A stretch of 14,481 bases of DNA, taken from positions 1 through 14,481 of the forward strand of contig JACRIP010000376.1 of NCBI GenBank assembly GCA_016220045.1. Direction: 5' to 3'. The translations under genes were made by a program, and so were the position numbers. Shown here one piece after another: positions 7,179 through 13,106 of this stretch (position 1 is its first letter; each line of letters begins with the position of its first letter). The stretch comes from Planctomycetota bacterium (GTDB lineage Bacteria; Planctomycetota; MHYJ01; WSZJ01; JACPWG01). The notes beneath the pieces are model-generated. The model was not told the DNA's origin and ran no database searches. It was given only the letters and a program-made list of their open reading frames with translations.

Positions 7179-8750
7179 TCAACGGTTCGCAGCCGGCGCG
7201 GCACCCGCGATATCCCCCCTAACGCGTTCCGCGACGCGGTCGGCAAGCGCCATGATCGTGATGTAGGGATTGATCTCGGCGGCGCGCGGGAACAGGCTCG
7301 CGTCCGCGACGTAGAGCCCGGAGCAGCCGTGCACCCGGCCCCAGGGGTCGGTCACGGCGTCGGCCGGCCCGGCGCCCATGCGGCAGCCGCCCATCAGGTG
7401 CGCGCTCGTGATCGACACCTTGCCGGTCTTCAGCTCGCCGCGCTGCACCAGTTCGTCGAGCCGGTCCTGCTCCCCGTGCTCGATCAGGAATTTGCGCGAC
7501 GCCGGCGCATGCACGCGCCGCGCGCCGGCCGCGAAGAAGATACGCGCGCACACCTTCATCGACTCGTACAGCGAATCCAGGACGTCGTCGTGCAGCCGGT
7601 AGTCCACGATCGCGTTCCCGGCGCGGTCGAGCAGCACGCGGTTGCCGGCGCGCGCCGGATCGATCGCCAGCACGAGGATCATCTGCAGCGTGTCCATGTG
7701 CGCGACCAGCTCGGCGTGCTCGGCCCCGAAGCCCGCGAGGTTCTTCGCCGTCACGAACGGGAAGTACATGCAGGTCTCGAGCAGGAACTTCTGGGACTCG
7801 GCGAATTCGTCCGAGTAGTAGCTCTTGGGGTGGCCGTGGTAGTTGGTGATCGGCTGCGCGTGCTGCGCGACCAGGATGAGCGCGGGGTGGGCGGTGAAGT
7901 AGCGGCCGAGGGCGGGGAGGCGCGCGCCGAGCCCGGAGCGCAGCAGCAGGGCGGGGGAATTGACCGCGCCGGCGGCGACCACGACGCGCCGCGCCTTGAT
8001 CCGGTACTCGCCCGGGGGCCAGGCCGAGGGGTGGCCGACCTTGCCGTCCGCCACCGTGGCGTACGCCAGCCAGCCCGCCGCGCCGGGCACGCCCGCGCTC
8101 CCTGCACCCCCCGCGCCGCCCGCGGGAGCCGGCTCCAGCCGGTCCACGCGGCAGTGCGTGACGGTCTCGACGCCGAGCGCCTCGGCCGCCGGCAACTGCA
8201 CGCGGTGCGTGCCCTGCTTGGCGGAGTTCGGACAGCCCAGGTTGCACATCCCCGCGCCGCGGCAGCCCTTCACGTTGACCGGGAATTGCTCCACGTGATA
8301 CCCGAGCTTCGTGCAGCCCTCGCGGAAGAGCCGGTTGTTGTCGTTGACGTCCTCCGCGGGCAGCAGATGGACGTTGTTCTCGCTCAGGTATTTCCGGGAG
8401 CGGAGGTCGAGATCTTCCCACTCGATGCCCGGGACGTCCCAGCGCCGAACGGTTTCCTTGCGGATGACGAGCGAGGTCCCGGTGTAGACCACCGTGGACC
8501 CGCCGTAGGCGCGCGCGAAGGCCAGCGTCATGCTCTTGTCGCGCGTCAGGACGCCGCCGCCGTCGAAGTAGAGCTTGTTGGCCATTTCGAATTCGCGGCC
8601 GGTGAACTCCTCCTCGCGGAGCTTGGGACCCCACTCGGCCACGGCGATGCGGGCGCCGCGCTCGCGGCAGAGCGGAGCGAGTTCCTTGGCGGCCGCGCCG
8701 CCGCCGGCGCCGGAGCCGACGATCAGCAGGTCGAGTTCACGTTCGGGCAT
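7179..8750 (-). CDS. GMC-family FAD-dependent oxidoreductase
   Basis: The 523-residue flavoprotein probably oxidises an alcohol, with the electron acceptor unknown. The FAD-binding VGSGAGG lies at residues 11-17 with no leader before it. A cysteine-rich stretch (163-177: C163, C169, C173) reads GCRGAGMCNLGCPNSAK and is characteristic of the fatty-alcohol-oxidase/gluconate-dehydrogenase side of the family. The C-terminal active-site region has H451 in SAHLMGGCRMG and N494 in EINPYITIMALADR, the usual His/Asn pair. Residues 206-226 form an Ala/Gly linker that looks like an insertion. The ATG at 8750 lies inside the last codons of the small-subunit gene (14-base overlap), and its ribosome site is weak, so it is probably translationally coupled. 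No Tat or Sec signal is present, and the partner also lacks one, so a cytoplasmic complex is inferred. Confidence 0.92.
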   Translation of the reverse strand: MPERELDLLIVGSGAGGGAAAKELAPLCRERGARIAVAEWGPKLREEEFTGREFEMANKLYFDGGGVLTRDKSMTLAFARAYGGSTVVYTGTSLVIRKETVRRWDVPGIEWEDLDLRSRKYLSENNVHLLPAEDVNDNNRLFREGCTKLGYHVEQFPVNVKGCRGAGMCNLGCPNSAKQGTHRVQLPAAEALGVETVTHCRVDRLEPAPAGGAGGAGSAGVPGAAGWLAYATVADGKVGHPSAWPPGEYRIKARRVVVAAGAVNSPALLLRSGLGARLPALGRYFTAHPALILVAQHAQPITNYHGHPKSYYSDEFAESQKFLLETCMYFPFVTAKNLAGFGAEHAELVAHMDTLQMILVLAIDPARAGNRVLLDRAGNAIVDYRLHDDVLDSLYESMKVCARIFFAAGARRVHAPASRKFLIEHGEQDRLDELVQRGELKTGKVSITSAHLMGGCRMGAGPADAVTDPWGRVHGCSGLYVADASLFPRAAEINPYITIMALADRVAERVRGDIAGAAPAANR

Positions 8751-9138
8751 GGAGGCGCTCGTTCCCGGCGGTGGTGGGTCGGTAGTTGACCTGATCGTAG
8801 ACTTCGGTTCGGCCGTAGTAGCCGAGGTAGAGCAGGGTCTTCACCCCCCAGAAGCCCTTGCGGAAAATGCCGATCGGGCCCTGCTGGAAGGCGCGCAGGA
8901 CCGCGTCCTGGCGCTCGGGCGGGAGCGCGTCGAGCGGCCGGAAATAGCGCAACGCCGGCAGCCAGCGCAGCACGGCGAGGAAGAGGCCGATCTGGCGGCG
9001 GACCACGGCCGGGCGGCCGGCGAGGAACTCCTCGATCAGCGCGAAGAACCGGCCCTCCTCGGCCGGGGATAGGCTGCGGGCGGGCGGTACGATGCGCGCC
9101 GCGAGCGCGCGCAGAAAGGCGCGCTGCGATTCCGACAT
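8737..9138 (-). CDS. Gluconate 2-dehydrogenase subunit 3-like small partner of the GMC enzyme
   Basis: This 133-residue, mostly helical protein has position, size and pattern like gluconate dehydrogenase subunit 3. It begins with an FLRALAARIVPP segment. Basic and aromatic helices follow, then the C-terminal GYYGRTEVYDQVNYRP, recalling the family's YY-x-pEV-x-x-x-igY ending. Such subunits accompany GMC flavoproteins in multi-subunit dehydrogenases. Many carry a Tat signal, but this one starts directly at the helical domain. The ATG at 9138 has GGAGGAGG four to five bases upstream. Reading further upstream would cross the promoter. It is the first gene of the run and overlaps the GMC gene by 14 bases. 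Assignment rests on the small-size motif pattern plus the neighbour. Confidence 0.7.
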   Translation of the reverse strand: MSESQRAFLRALAARIVPPARSLSPAEEGRFFALIEEFLAGRPAVVRRQIGLFLAVLRWLPALRYFRPLDALPPERQDAVLRAFQQGPIGIFRKGFWGVKTLLYLGYYGRTEVYDQVNYRPTTAGNERLHART

Positions 9139-9186
9139 GTTCCTCCTCCCGGGGTGGCTGGGGCGGCTGGGGTCAAGCTGCGCGAG

Positions 9187-9215
9187 ATTGAAGCACCGCG
9201 CGGGCGGTGCGTCAA
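9187..9215 (-). promoter_or_regulatory. Promoter of the small-subunit/GMC/ThDP run, with a dyad in the spacer
   Basis: Minus strand: TTGACG (9215-9210), a 17-base spacer, then TTCAAT (9192-9187). This gives a start near 9180, about 42 bases before the first ATG. The spacer is occupied almost exactly by a perfect inverted repeat, GCACCGC-gcgg-GCGGTGC (9193-9210). A dimeric regulator could bind between the -35 and -10. The -10 is weak (four of six), which suits an activated promoter. The operator role is inferred. Confidence 0.5.
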
Positions 9216-9237
9216 CAGGCGGATGACTACGAATTTC

Positions 9238-9266
9238 TTGATTCCGGCTCCTCCGGATGCTATCTT
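9238..9266 (+). promoter_or_regulatory. Promoter of tRNA-Phe, extended -10 type
   Basis: TTGATT (9238-9243), a 17-base spacer and TATCTT (9261-9266), preceded by TGC, which gives an extended -10. Start of transcription would be near 9273, about 45 bases before the tRNA. It diverges from the oxidoreductase promoter only 23 bases away. Confidence 0.6.
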
Positions 9267-9318
9267 TTCGGCCTGTCCTGGGCGCACCCGTCGTCACCTC
9301 GGCGTGTTTCCCACCCGT

Positions 9319-9394
9319 GGTCAGGTAGCTCAGCTGGTAGAGCACTGCACTGAAAATGCAGGTGTCGGCGGTTCAACTCCGCCCCTGACCACCA
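9319..9394 (+). tRNA. tRNA-Phe (anticodon GAA), CCA encoded
   Basis: The 76-base cloverleaf is complete. The acceptor stem is GGTCAGG/CCTGACC, the D stem GCTC/GAGC with loop AGCTGGTA, the anticodon stem CTGCA/TGCAG with loop CTGAAAA (anticodon GAA), and the T stem GGCGG/CCGCC with loop TTCAACT. A73 is followed by a genomically encoded CCA. Six T residues follow directly. The ctp start lies 65 bases downstream, so processing from a shared transcript is possible. Confidence 0.97.
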
Positions 9395-9459
9395 TTTTTT
9401 CTCCCCTCCCCCCGCACCGCCTCTCCCGCCCTTCCCCCTTCGACGAGGAGTCCCCCGTC

Positions 9460-10869
9460 ATGGTGCGCCGCAACTTCGTCGGCTGGCTGCTCCCGGTGGC
9501 GCTCGCCGCCGGGCTCGTCATCGGCCTGCGCGTCGGCCCGGTCGCGGCCAACAAGCCCGACCTCCGCGACCGCCTCGAGAAGGTCCGCCTCCTCCACGAC
9601 ATCATCATCGACCAGTACGTCGATCGCGTCCCCTCCGAGAAGGTCTTCGACGGCGCCATGAAAGGCATGCTCGCCTCCCTCGACCCCTACAGCGAGTACT
9701 TCACCCAGGACGAATACTCCGACTTCGAGGTCGAAACCGGCGGCGAGTTCGGCGGCCTCGGCATCCAGGTTTCGCTGGAGGACGGCCTGCTCACCGTCGT
9801 CACCCCGATGGAAGGCACGCCCGCCTTCCGCGCCGGCGTGCAGCCGGGCGACAAGATCATCGAGATCGAGGGCAAGTCCACCGAGGGCATGACCATCTCC
9901 GACGCCGTCAAGGTGCTGCGCGGCAAGCCCGGCACCCCCGTCAACATCACCCTTTTCCACAAGGGCGGCACCGGCACCGAGAAGATCACCATCGTGCGCG
10001 AGATCATCAAGCTGCAGAGCATCAAGGGCGTGCGCATCGTGGACGAGAAAAACGGCGTCGGCTACATCCGCGTGACGGCGTTTCAGGAGAATACCGTAAC
10101 GGACTTCGATGCCGCGACCAAGAGCCTCCTCGACCAGGGGATGAAGGCGCTGGTGATCGACCTGCGCTTCAACGGCGGCGGCCTGCTCGACGACGCGATC
10201 GGCATGTCCGACCGGTTCCTGAGCGACGGCCTGATCGTTTCGACACGCGGGCGGCGCGAGAAGGAGCGCAAGTTCATGGCGAAGCCGGGCAACGACCTGC
10301 CGGCGATGCCGCTGGCGATCCTGATCAACGAGTCCTCGGCGAGCGCGAGCGAGATCGTGACCGGCGCGCTCAAGGACCACAAGCGCGCGACGGTCGTGGG
10401 CACGCGCAGCTACGGCAAGGGTTCGGTCCAGACGGTGATCCCGCTCGACGAAGAGGGGAAGACCGGGCTCAAGCTGACGACCGCGCGCTACTTCACGCCG
10501 AGCGGCCGCTGCATCGACCGCATCAAGCTGGAGCGCGAGCGCGAGAAGGCGGGCCAGCCCGCTCCCCAGGCCGAGGAGTGGGGGATCGCGCCGGACATCG
10601 CGGTCGAGATGGACCGCGAGCAGCTCGTCGGCCTGATGCAGCTCTGGGACAAGGAAGAGATCCTCGCTCCGGTGAAACCTGCGGGCGGCGCCGAGAGTGC
10701 CCCGGAGAAGCAGCCCGAGGCTGCCGCCGCGGCCCCCAAGGAGGGCGAGAAGAAGGACGAGCCGAAGAAGCCCTTCGTCGACGTGCAGCTCGTGCGCGCG
10801 GTGGAAGTCCTGCGGGAGAATCTCGCGGACGCGCCGAAGCACGTCTCGGACGGTTCGCCCGCGAAGTAG
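9460..10869 (+). CDS. ctp: S41-family C-terminal processing serine protease
   Basis: The 469-residue protein begins with a basic MVRRNF and a hydrophobic helix (about 7-30), a signal peptide or membrane anchor ending near VAA, so the enzyme acts outside the cytoplasmic membrane. A helical region is followed by a PDZ domain (about 95-180) that would bind C-terminal tails. The S41 core then carries the nucleophile S295 in NESSASASE and the general base K320 in SYGKGSVQ, spaced 25 residues apart as in Prc/CtpA. After the core comes an Ala/Glu/Lys-rich linker (about 401-437) and a short C-terminal helix. The ATG at 9460 has GAGGAG 9 bases upstream. Longer in-frame readings run through the tRNA and are artefacts. 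The family trims the C-termini of periplasmic or envelope proteins. The substrate here is not known. Confidence 0.95.
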   Translation: MVRRNFVGWLLPVALAAGLVIGLRVGPVAANKPDLRDRLEKVRLLHDIIIDQYVDRVPSEKVFDGAMKGMLASLDPYSEYFTQDEYSDFEVETGGEFGGLGIQVSLEDGLLTVVTPMEGTPAFRAGVQPGDKIIEIEGKSTEGMTISDAVKVLRGKPGTPVNITLFHKGGTGTEKITIVREIIKLQSIKGVRIVDEKNGVGYIRVTAFQENTVTDFDAATKSLLDQGMKALVIDLRFNGGGLLDDAIGMSDRFLSDGLIVSTRGRREKERKFMAKPGNDLPAMPLAILINESSASASEIVTGALKDHKRATVVGTRSYGKGSVQTVIPLDEEGKTGLKLTTARYFTPSGRCIDRIKLEREREKAGQPAPQAEEWGIAPDIAVEMDREQLVGLMQLWDKEEILAPVKPAGGAESAPEKQPEAAAAAPKEGEKKDEPKKPFVDVQLVRAVEVLRENLADAPKHVSDGSPAK

Positions 10870-10897
10870 CCCCCGCGACGCATTCGCCGCCCCCTCC

Positions 10898-10935
10898 ACG
10901 GGCGCCCGTCGGTCCGCCGGCGCGGCGCCCGTTTT
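10898..10935 (+). terminator. Intrinsic terminator after ctp
   Basis: A nine-base stem, ACGGGCGCC (10898-10906) with GGCGCCCGT (10924-10932), closes a 17-base GC-rich loop and is followed by TTTT, starting 28 bases after the ctp stop. The T run is short. The position and strong stem favour termination. Confidence 0.6.
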
Positions 10936-10996
10936 CATTCGGTGGCTCAGTCCCGGGGCTCGGTGGCGGCGCCGCCCCCGGTGGGCCGCGGACGCA

Positions 10997-11096
10997 GGGT
11001 TTGGAGGTTTGGGCGTTTGGATGTTTGGAGTCTCGGGGGGACCATTGCCTCCCCCTGAAGTTCCAAACCGCCAAACTCCCAAACTTCCAAACCTCT
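10997..11096. repeat. Octanucleotide-armed inverted repeat, copy B
   Basis: Four left octads (from 11000: TTTGGAGG, TTTGGGCG, TTTGGATG, TTTGGAGT) face four right octads beginning AAAC (11065-11095). The centre is GGGGGA, an 8-base loop and TCCCCC (11035-11055). The two arms pair over about 38 bases, with differences almost confined to the variable last positions of each octad. It lies between the ctp terminator and tsaD and has the same plan as copy A at 6996-7157 but different internal bases. Confidence 0.9.
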
Positions 11097-11150
11097 CGTG
11101 GCACCCGCGCGGTAGTCTGCGGCACCACCCCGGATTGAAGACGAGAATAC

Positions 11151-12173
11151 GTGCCCGATATGCGCATCCTCGGCATCGAAACCTCATGCGACGAAACCGC
11201 CGCCGCGGTGGTACGCGACGGGCGGGAGATCCTGTCGAACGTCGTGGTGAGCCAGGAGAACCTGCACGCGGTGTACGGCGGCGTCGTGCCGGAGATCGCC
11301 TGCCGGGCCCACATCGAGTCGCTGCTGCCGGTGCTCGACCGCGCGCTCCAGGACGCGTGGATTGCGCTCTGCGAGGTGGACGCTTTCGCCGTTACCTGCA
11401 CGCCGGGGCTGATCGGCGCCCTCCTCCTCGGGGTCGCGGCCGCAAAATCGCTGGCCTTCGCCGCGGACAAGCCGCTGGTCGGCATCAACCACCTGCAGGC
11501 GCACGTCTATGCCGCCTACCTGGGCCCGGGCGCGGAGCCGCCGCGCCCGCACGTTTCCCTGGTGGTCTCGGGCGGGCACACCAACCTCTACCTGACGCGC
11601 GGGCCGGAGGACCAGGAGCTGCTCGGGGGAACGCTCGATGACGCGGTCGGCGAGGCCTTCGACACGGTCGCGTCCCTCCTTGGCCTCGGCTACCCCGGCG
11701 GGCCGCGCATCGAAGCGGCGGCGCGCGGCGGCAACCCGAAGGCGTTGCGCTTTCCGCGCACCACCTTCGGCCCCGGCTGCTTCGACTTCAGCTTCAGCGG
11801 CATCAAGACCGCCGTGCTCTACCACTGCCGCGGCCAGAACGCGTCGCTCAAGACGCCGGCGCGCCCGATCCCGGATTTGCCGGATGTGGCCGCGAGCTTC
11901 CAGGCCGCGGTCGTGGACGTGCTGGCGGCGAAAACCCTGGAGGCGGCCCGGGCGCACGGCGCGCGCGCCATCGTGGCGGGCGGCGGCGTGGCCTGCAACA
12001 CGCTCCTGCGCGAGCGCCTCGCCGCCGACGGCGCGGCCGCGGGCCTCCCCGTCTTCCTGCCCCCGCGCGCGCTCTGCACCGACAACGCGGCCATGGTCGC
12101 CGGACTCGGGTACCTTGCGTACCGGAGCGGACGGCTCGCCGACCTCACCCTCGACGCGGTACCCACGCCATGA
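11151..12173 (+). CDS. tsaD: tRNA N6-adenosine threonylcarbamoyltransferase TsaD
   Basis: The 340-residue protein has normal length for TsaD, which with TsaB and TsaE transfers threonylcarbamoyl to A37 of ANN-decoding tRNAs. It opens with LGIETSCDETAAA and holds the metal-binding H114 and H118 in NHLQAHVYAAYL. It also has SGGHT (140-144), DDAVGEAFD (163-171), FSFSGIKT, GGGVACN (277-283) and the third metal ligand D311 in TDNAAM. The GTG at 11151 is used here, 5 bases after GACGAG. An ATG at 11160 gives the family-typical MRILGIETSCDET and may be the true start. The stop overlaps the larB ATG (ATGA), so translation is probably coupled. No clear promoter was found between octad repeat B and the gene. 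Confidence 0.97.
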   Translation: MPDMRILGIETSCDETAAAVVRDGREILSNVVVSQENLHAVYGGVVPEIACRAHIESLLPVLDRALQDAWIALCEVDAFAVTCTPGLIGALLLGVAAAKSLAFAADKPLVGINHLQAHVYAAYLGPGAEPPRPHVSLVVSGGHTNLYLTRGPEDQELLGGTLDDAVGEAFDTVASLLGLGYPGGPRIEAAARGGNPKALRFPRTTFGPGCFDFSFSGIKTAVLYHCRGQNASLKTPARPIPDLPDVAASFQAAVVDVLAAKTLEAARAHGARAIVAGGGVACNTLLRERLAADGAAAGLPVFLPPRALCTDNAAMVAGLGYLAYRSGRLADLTLDAVPTP

Positions 12174-13096
12174 CCTCGCACGAACTCGAACGCCTCCTCC
12201 ACGCCGTCCGGGACGGCCGCCTCGCGCCCGCCGCCGCCGCGCGCAAACTCCGCGGCGCGCCCTTCGAAGACCTCGGCTTCGCCAAGGTCGACACCCATCG
12301 CGCGGTGCGCTGCGGGTTCGCCGAGGTCGTCTACTGTCCGGGGAAGACCGCAACGCGGCTGGCGGCGATCGCGCGCACCATTCTCGCGCGCGGGCACGAC
12401 CTCCTGGCCACGCGCGCCGAGCGCGCCGCCTACGCGGCGATCCGGCGCGTCGCGCGCGATGCCCAGTGGCACGAGGATGCCCGCTGCGTGACCGTGCGCC
12501 GGCATGCCGAGCCTCCGCCCCCCGGCTTCATCCTCGTCCTCTCGGCCGGCACCTCGGATGTCCCGGTGGCCGAGGAGGCGCGCGTCACCGCGGAATCCCT
12601 TGGGAATCAGGTGAAAACCTTGTATGATGTCGGCGTGGCCGGCATTCACCGGCTGCTCGGGCAGACCGCGCTCCTGCAGGAGGCGAACGTGCTCGTGGTG
12701 GTGGCGGGCATGGAGGGCGCCCTGGCGAGCGTCGTCGGCGGCCTGGTCGACCGGCCGGTCATCGGCGTGCCCACCTCCGTCGGGTACGGCGCGTCCTTCG
12801 GCGGCGTGGCGCCGCTGTTGACGATGCTGAATTCTTGCGCGGCGGGCGTGTCGGTGGTGAACATCGACAACGGATTCGGCGCGGGGTACGTGGCGTCGCT
12901 GATCAATCGCGTGGCGAAGGGCCACGAAGGACGGGAACACGAAGGGCCACGAAGGACGGGAACACGAAGGGCCACGAAGCACGGGAACACGAAGGGCCAC
13001 GAAGCACGGGAACACGAAGGGCCACGAAGCACGGGAACACGAAGGGCCACGAAGGACGGGAACACGAAGGGCCACGAAGGGCCACGAAGACATTGA
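12170..13096 (+). CDS. larB: LarB-like nickel-pincer cofactor protein with a repeat-encoded C-terminal tail
   Basis: LarB carboxylates and hydrolyses nicotinic acid adenine dinucleotide in nickel-pincer cofactor synthesis. Residues 1-249 match the family. They include the N-terminal DLGFAKVDTHRAVRCGFAEV stretch with YCPGKT. The AIR-carboxylase-like (PurE-like) domain then shows LSAGTSDVPVAEEA, DVGVAGIHRLL, VVAGMEGALASVVGG, PTSVGYGASFGG and NSCAAGVSVVNIDNGFGAGYVAS. LarB normally ends near here. In this gene the frame runs on for about 59 residues through a 25-bp repeat, giving a basic tail of GHEG, REHEGP and TKHGN blocks. That tail is probably acquired and unstructured. The ATG overlaps the tsaD stop. 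No larA, larC or larE is in the window, so use of the cofactor here is unproven. The next gene starts 11 bases downstream. Confidence 0.9.
   Translation: MTSHELERLLHAVRDGRLAPAAAARKLRGAPFEDLGFAKVDTHRAVRCGFAEVVYCPGKTATRLAAIARTILARGHDLLATRAERAAYAAIRRVARDAQWHEDARCVTVRRHAEPPPPGFILVLSAGTSDVPVAEEARVTAESLGNQVKTLYDVGVAGIHRLLGQTALLQEANVLVVVAGMEGALASVVGGLVDRPVIGVPTSVGYGASFGGVAPLLTMLNSCAAGVSVVNIDNGFGAGYVASLINRVAKGHEGREHEGPRRTGTRRATKHGNTKGHEAREHEGPRSTGTRRATKDGNTKGHEGPRRH
12916..13088. repeat. 25-bp tandem array inside the 3' end of larB
   Basis: Six full 25-bp units start at 12926, 12951, 12976, 13001, 13026 and 13051, with partial units at both ends. Each unit contains CACGAAGG twice around GACGGGAA. 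The only internal variant is GGACGGG (units 1, 2, 6) against GCACGGG (units 3, 4, 5). The plus strand of the unit has no T, so no reading frame on either strand can contain a stop codon. Because 25 is not a multiple of three, each successive unit is read in a different frame. Units touch directly, with no spacers, so this is not CRISPR. Confidence 0.95.
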
Positions 13097-13106
13097 GGGG
13101 TGACCC

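Noticed and set aside
5155..8789. Long plus-strand open frames opposite the ThDP and GMC genes
   Set aside because: No recognisable motifs, compositionally skewed, and fully explained as antisense of the real minus-strand enzymes.
9395..9400. T6 run after tRNA-Phe as an intrinsic terminator
   Set aside because: No separate GC hairpin precedes it apart from the tRNA arms themselves, so termination before ctp is not supported.
9154..9459. Extended ctp frame through the tRNA
   Set aside because: It reads through the tRNA-Phe gene. The conserved protein with signal sequence begins at ATG 9460 behind GAGGAG.
12916..13088. Possible CRISPR array
   Set aside because: The 25-bp units are directly contiguous with no unique spacers, lie inside an open reading frame, and no cas genes are present.
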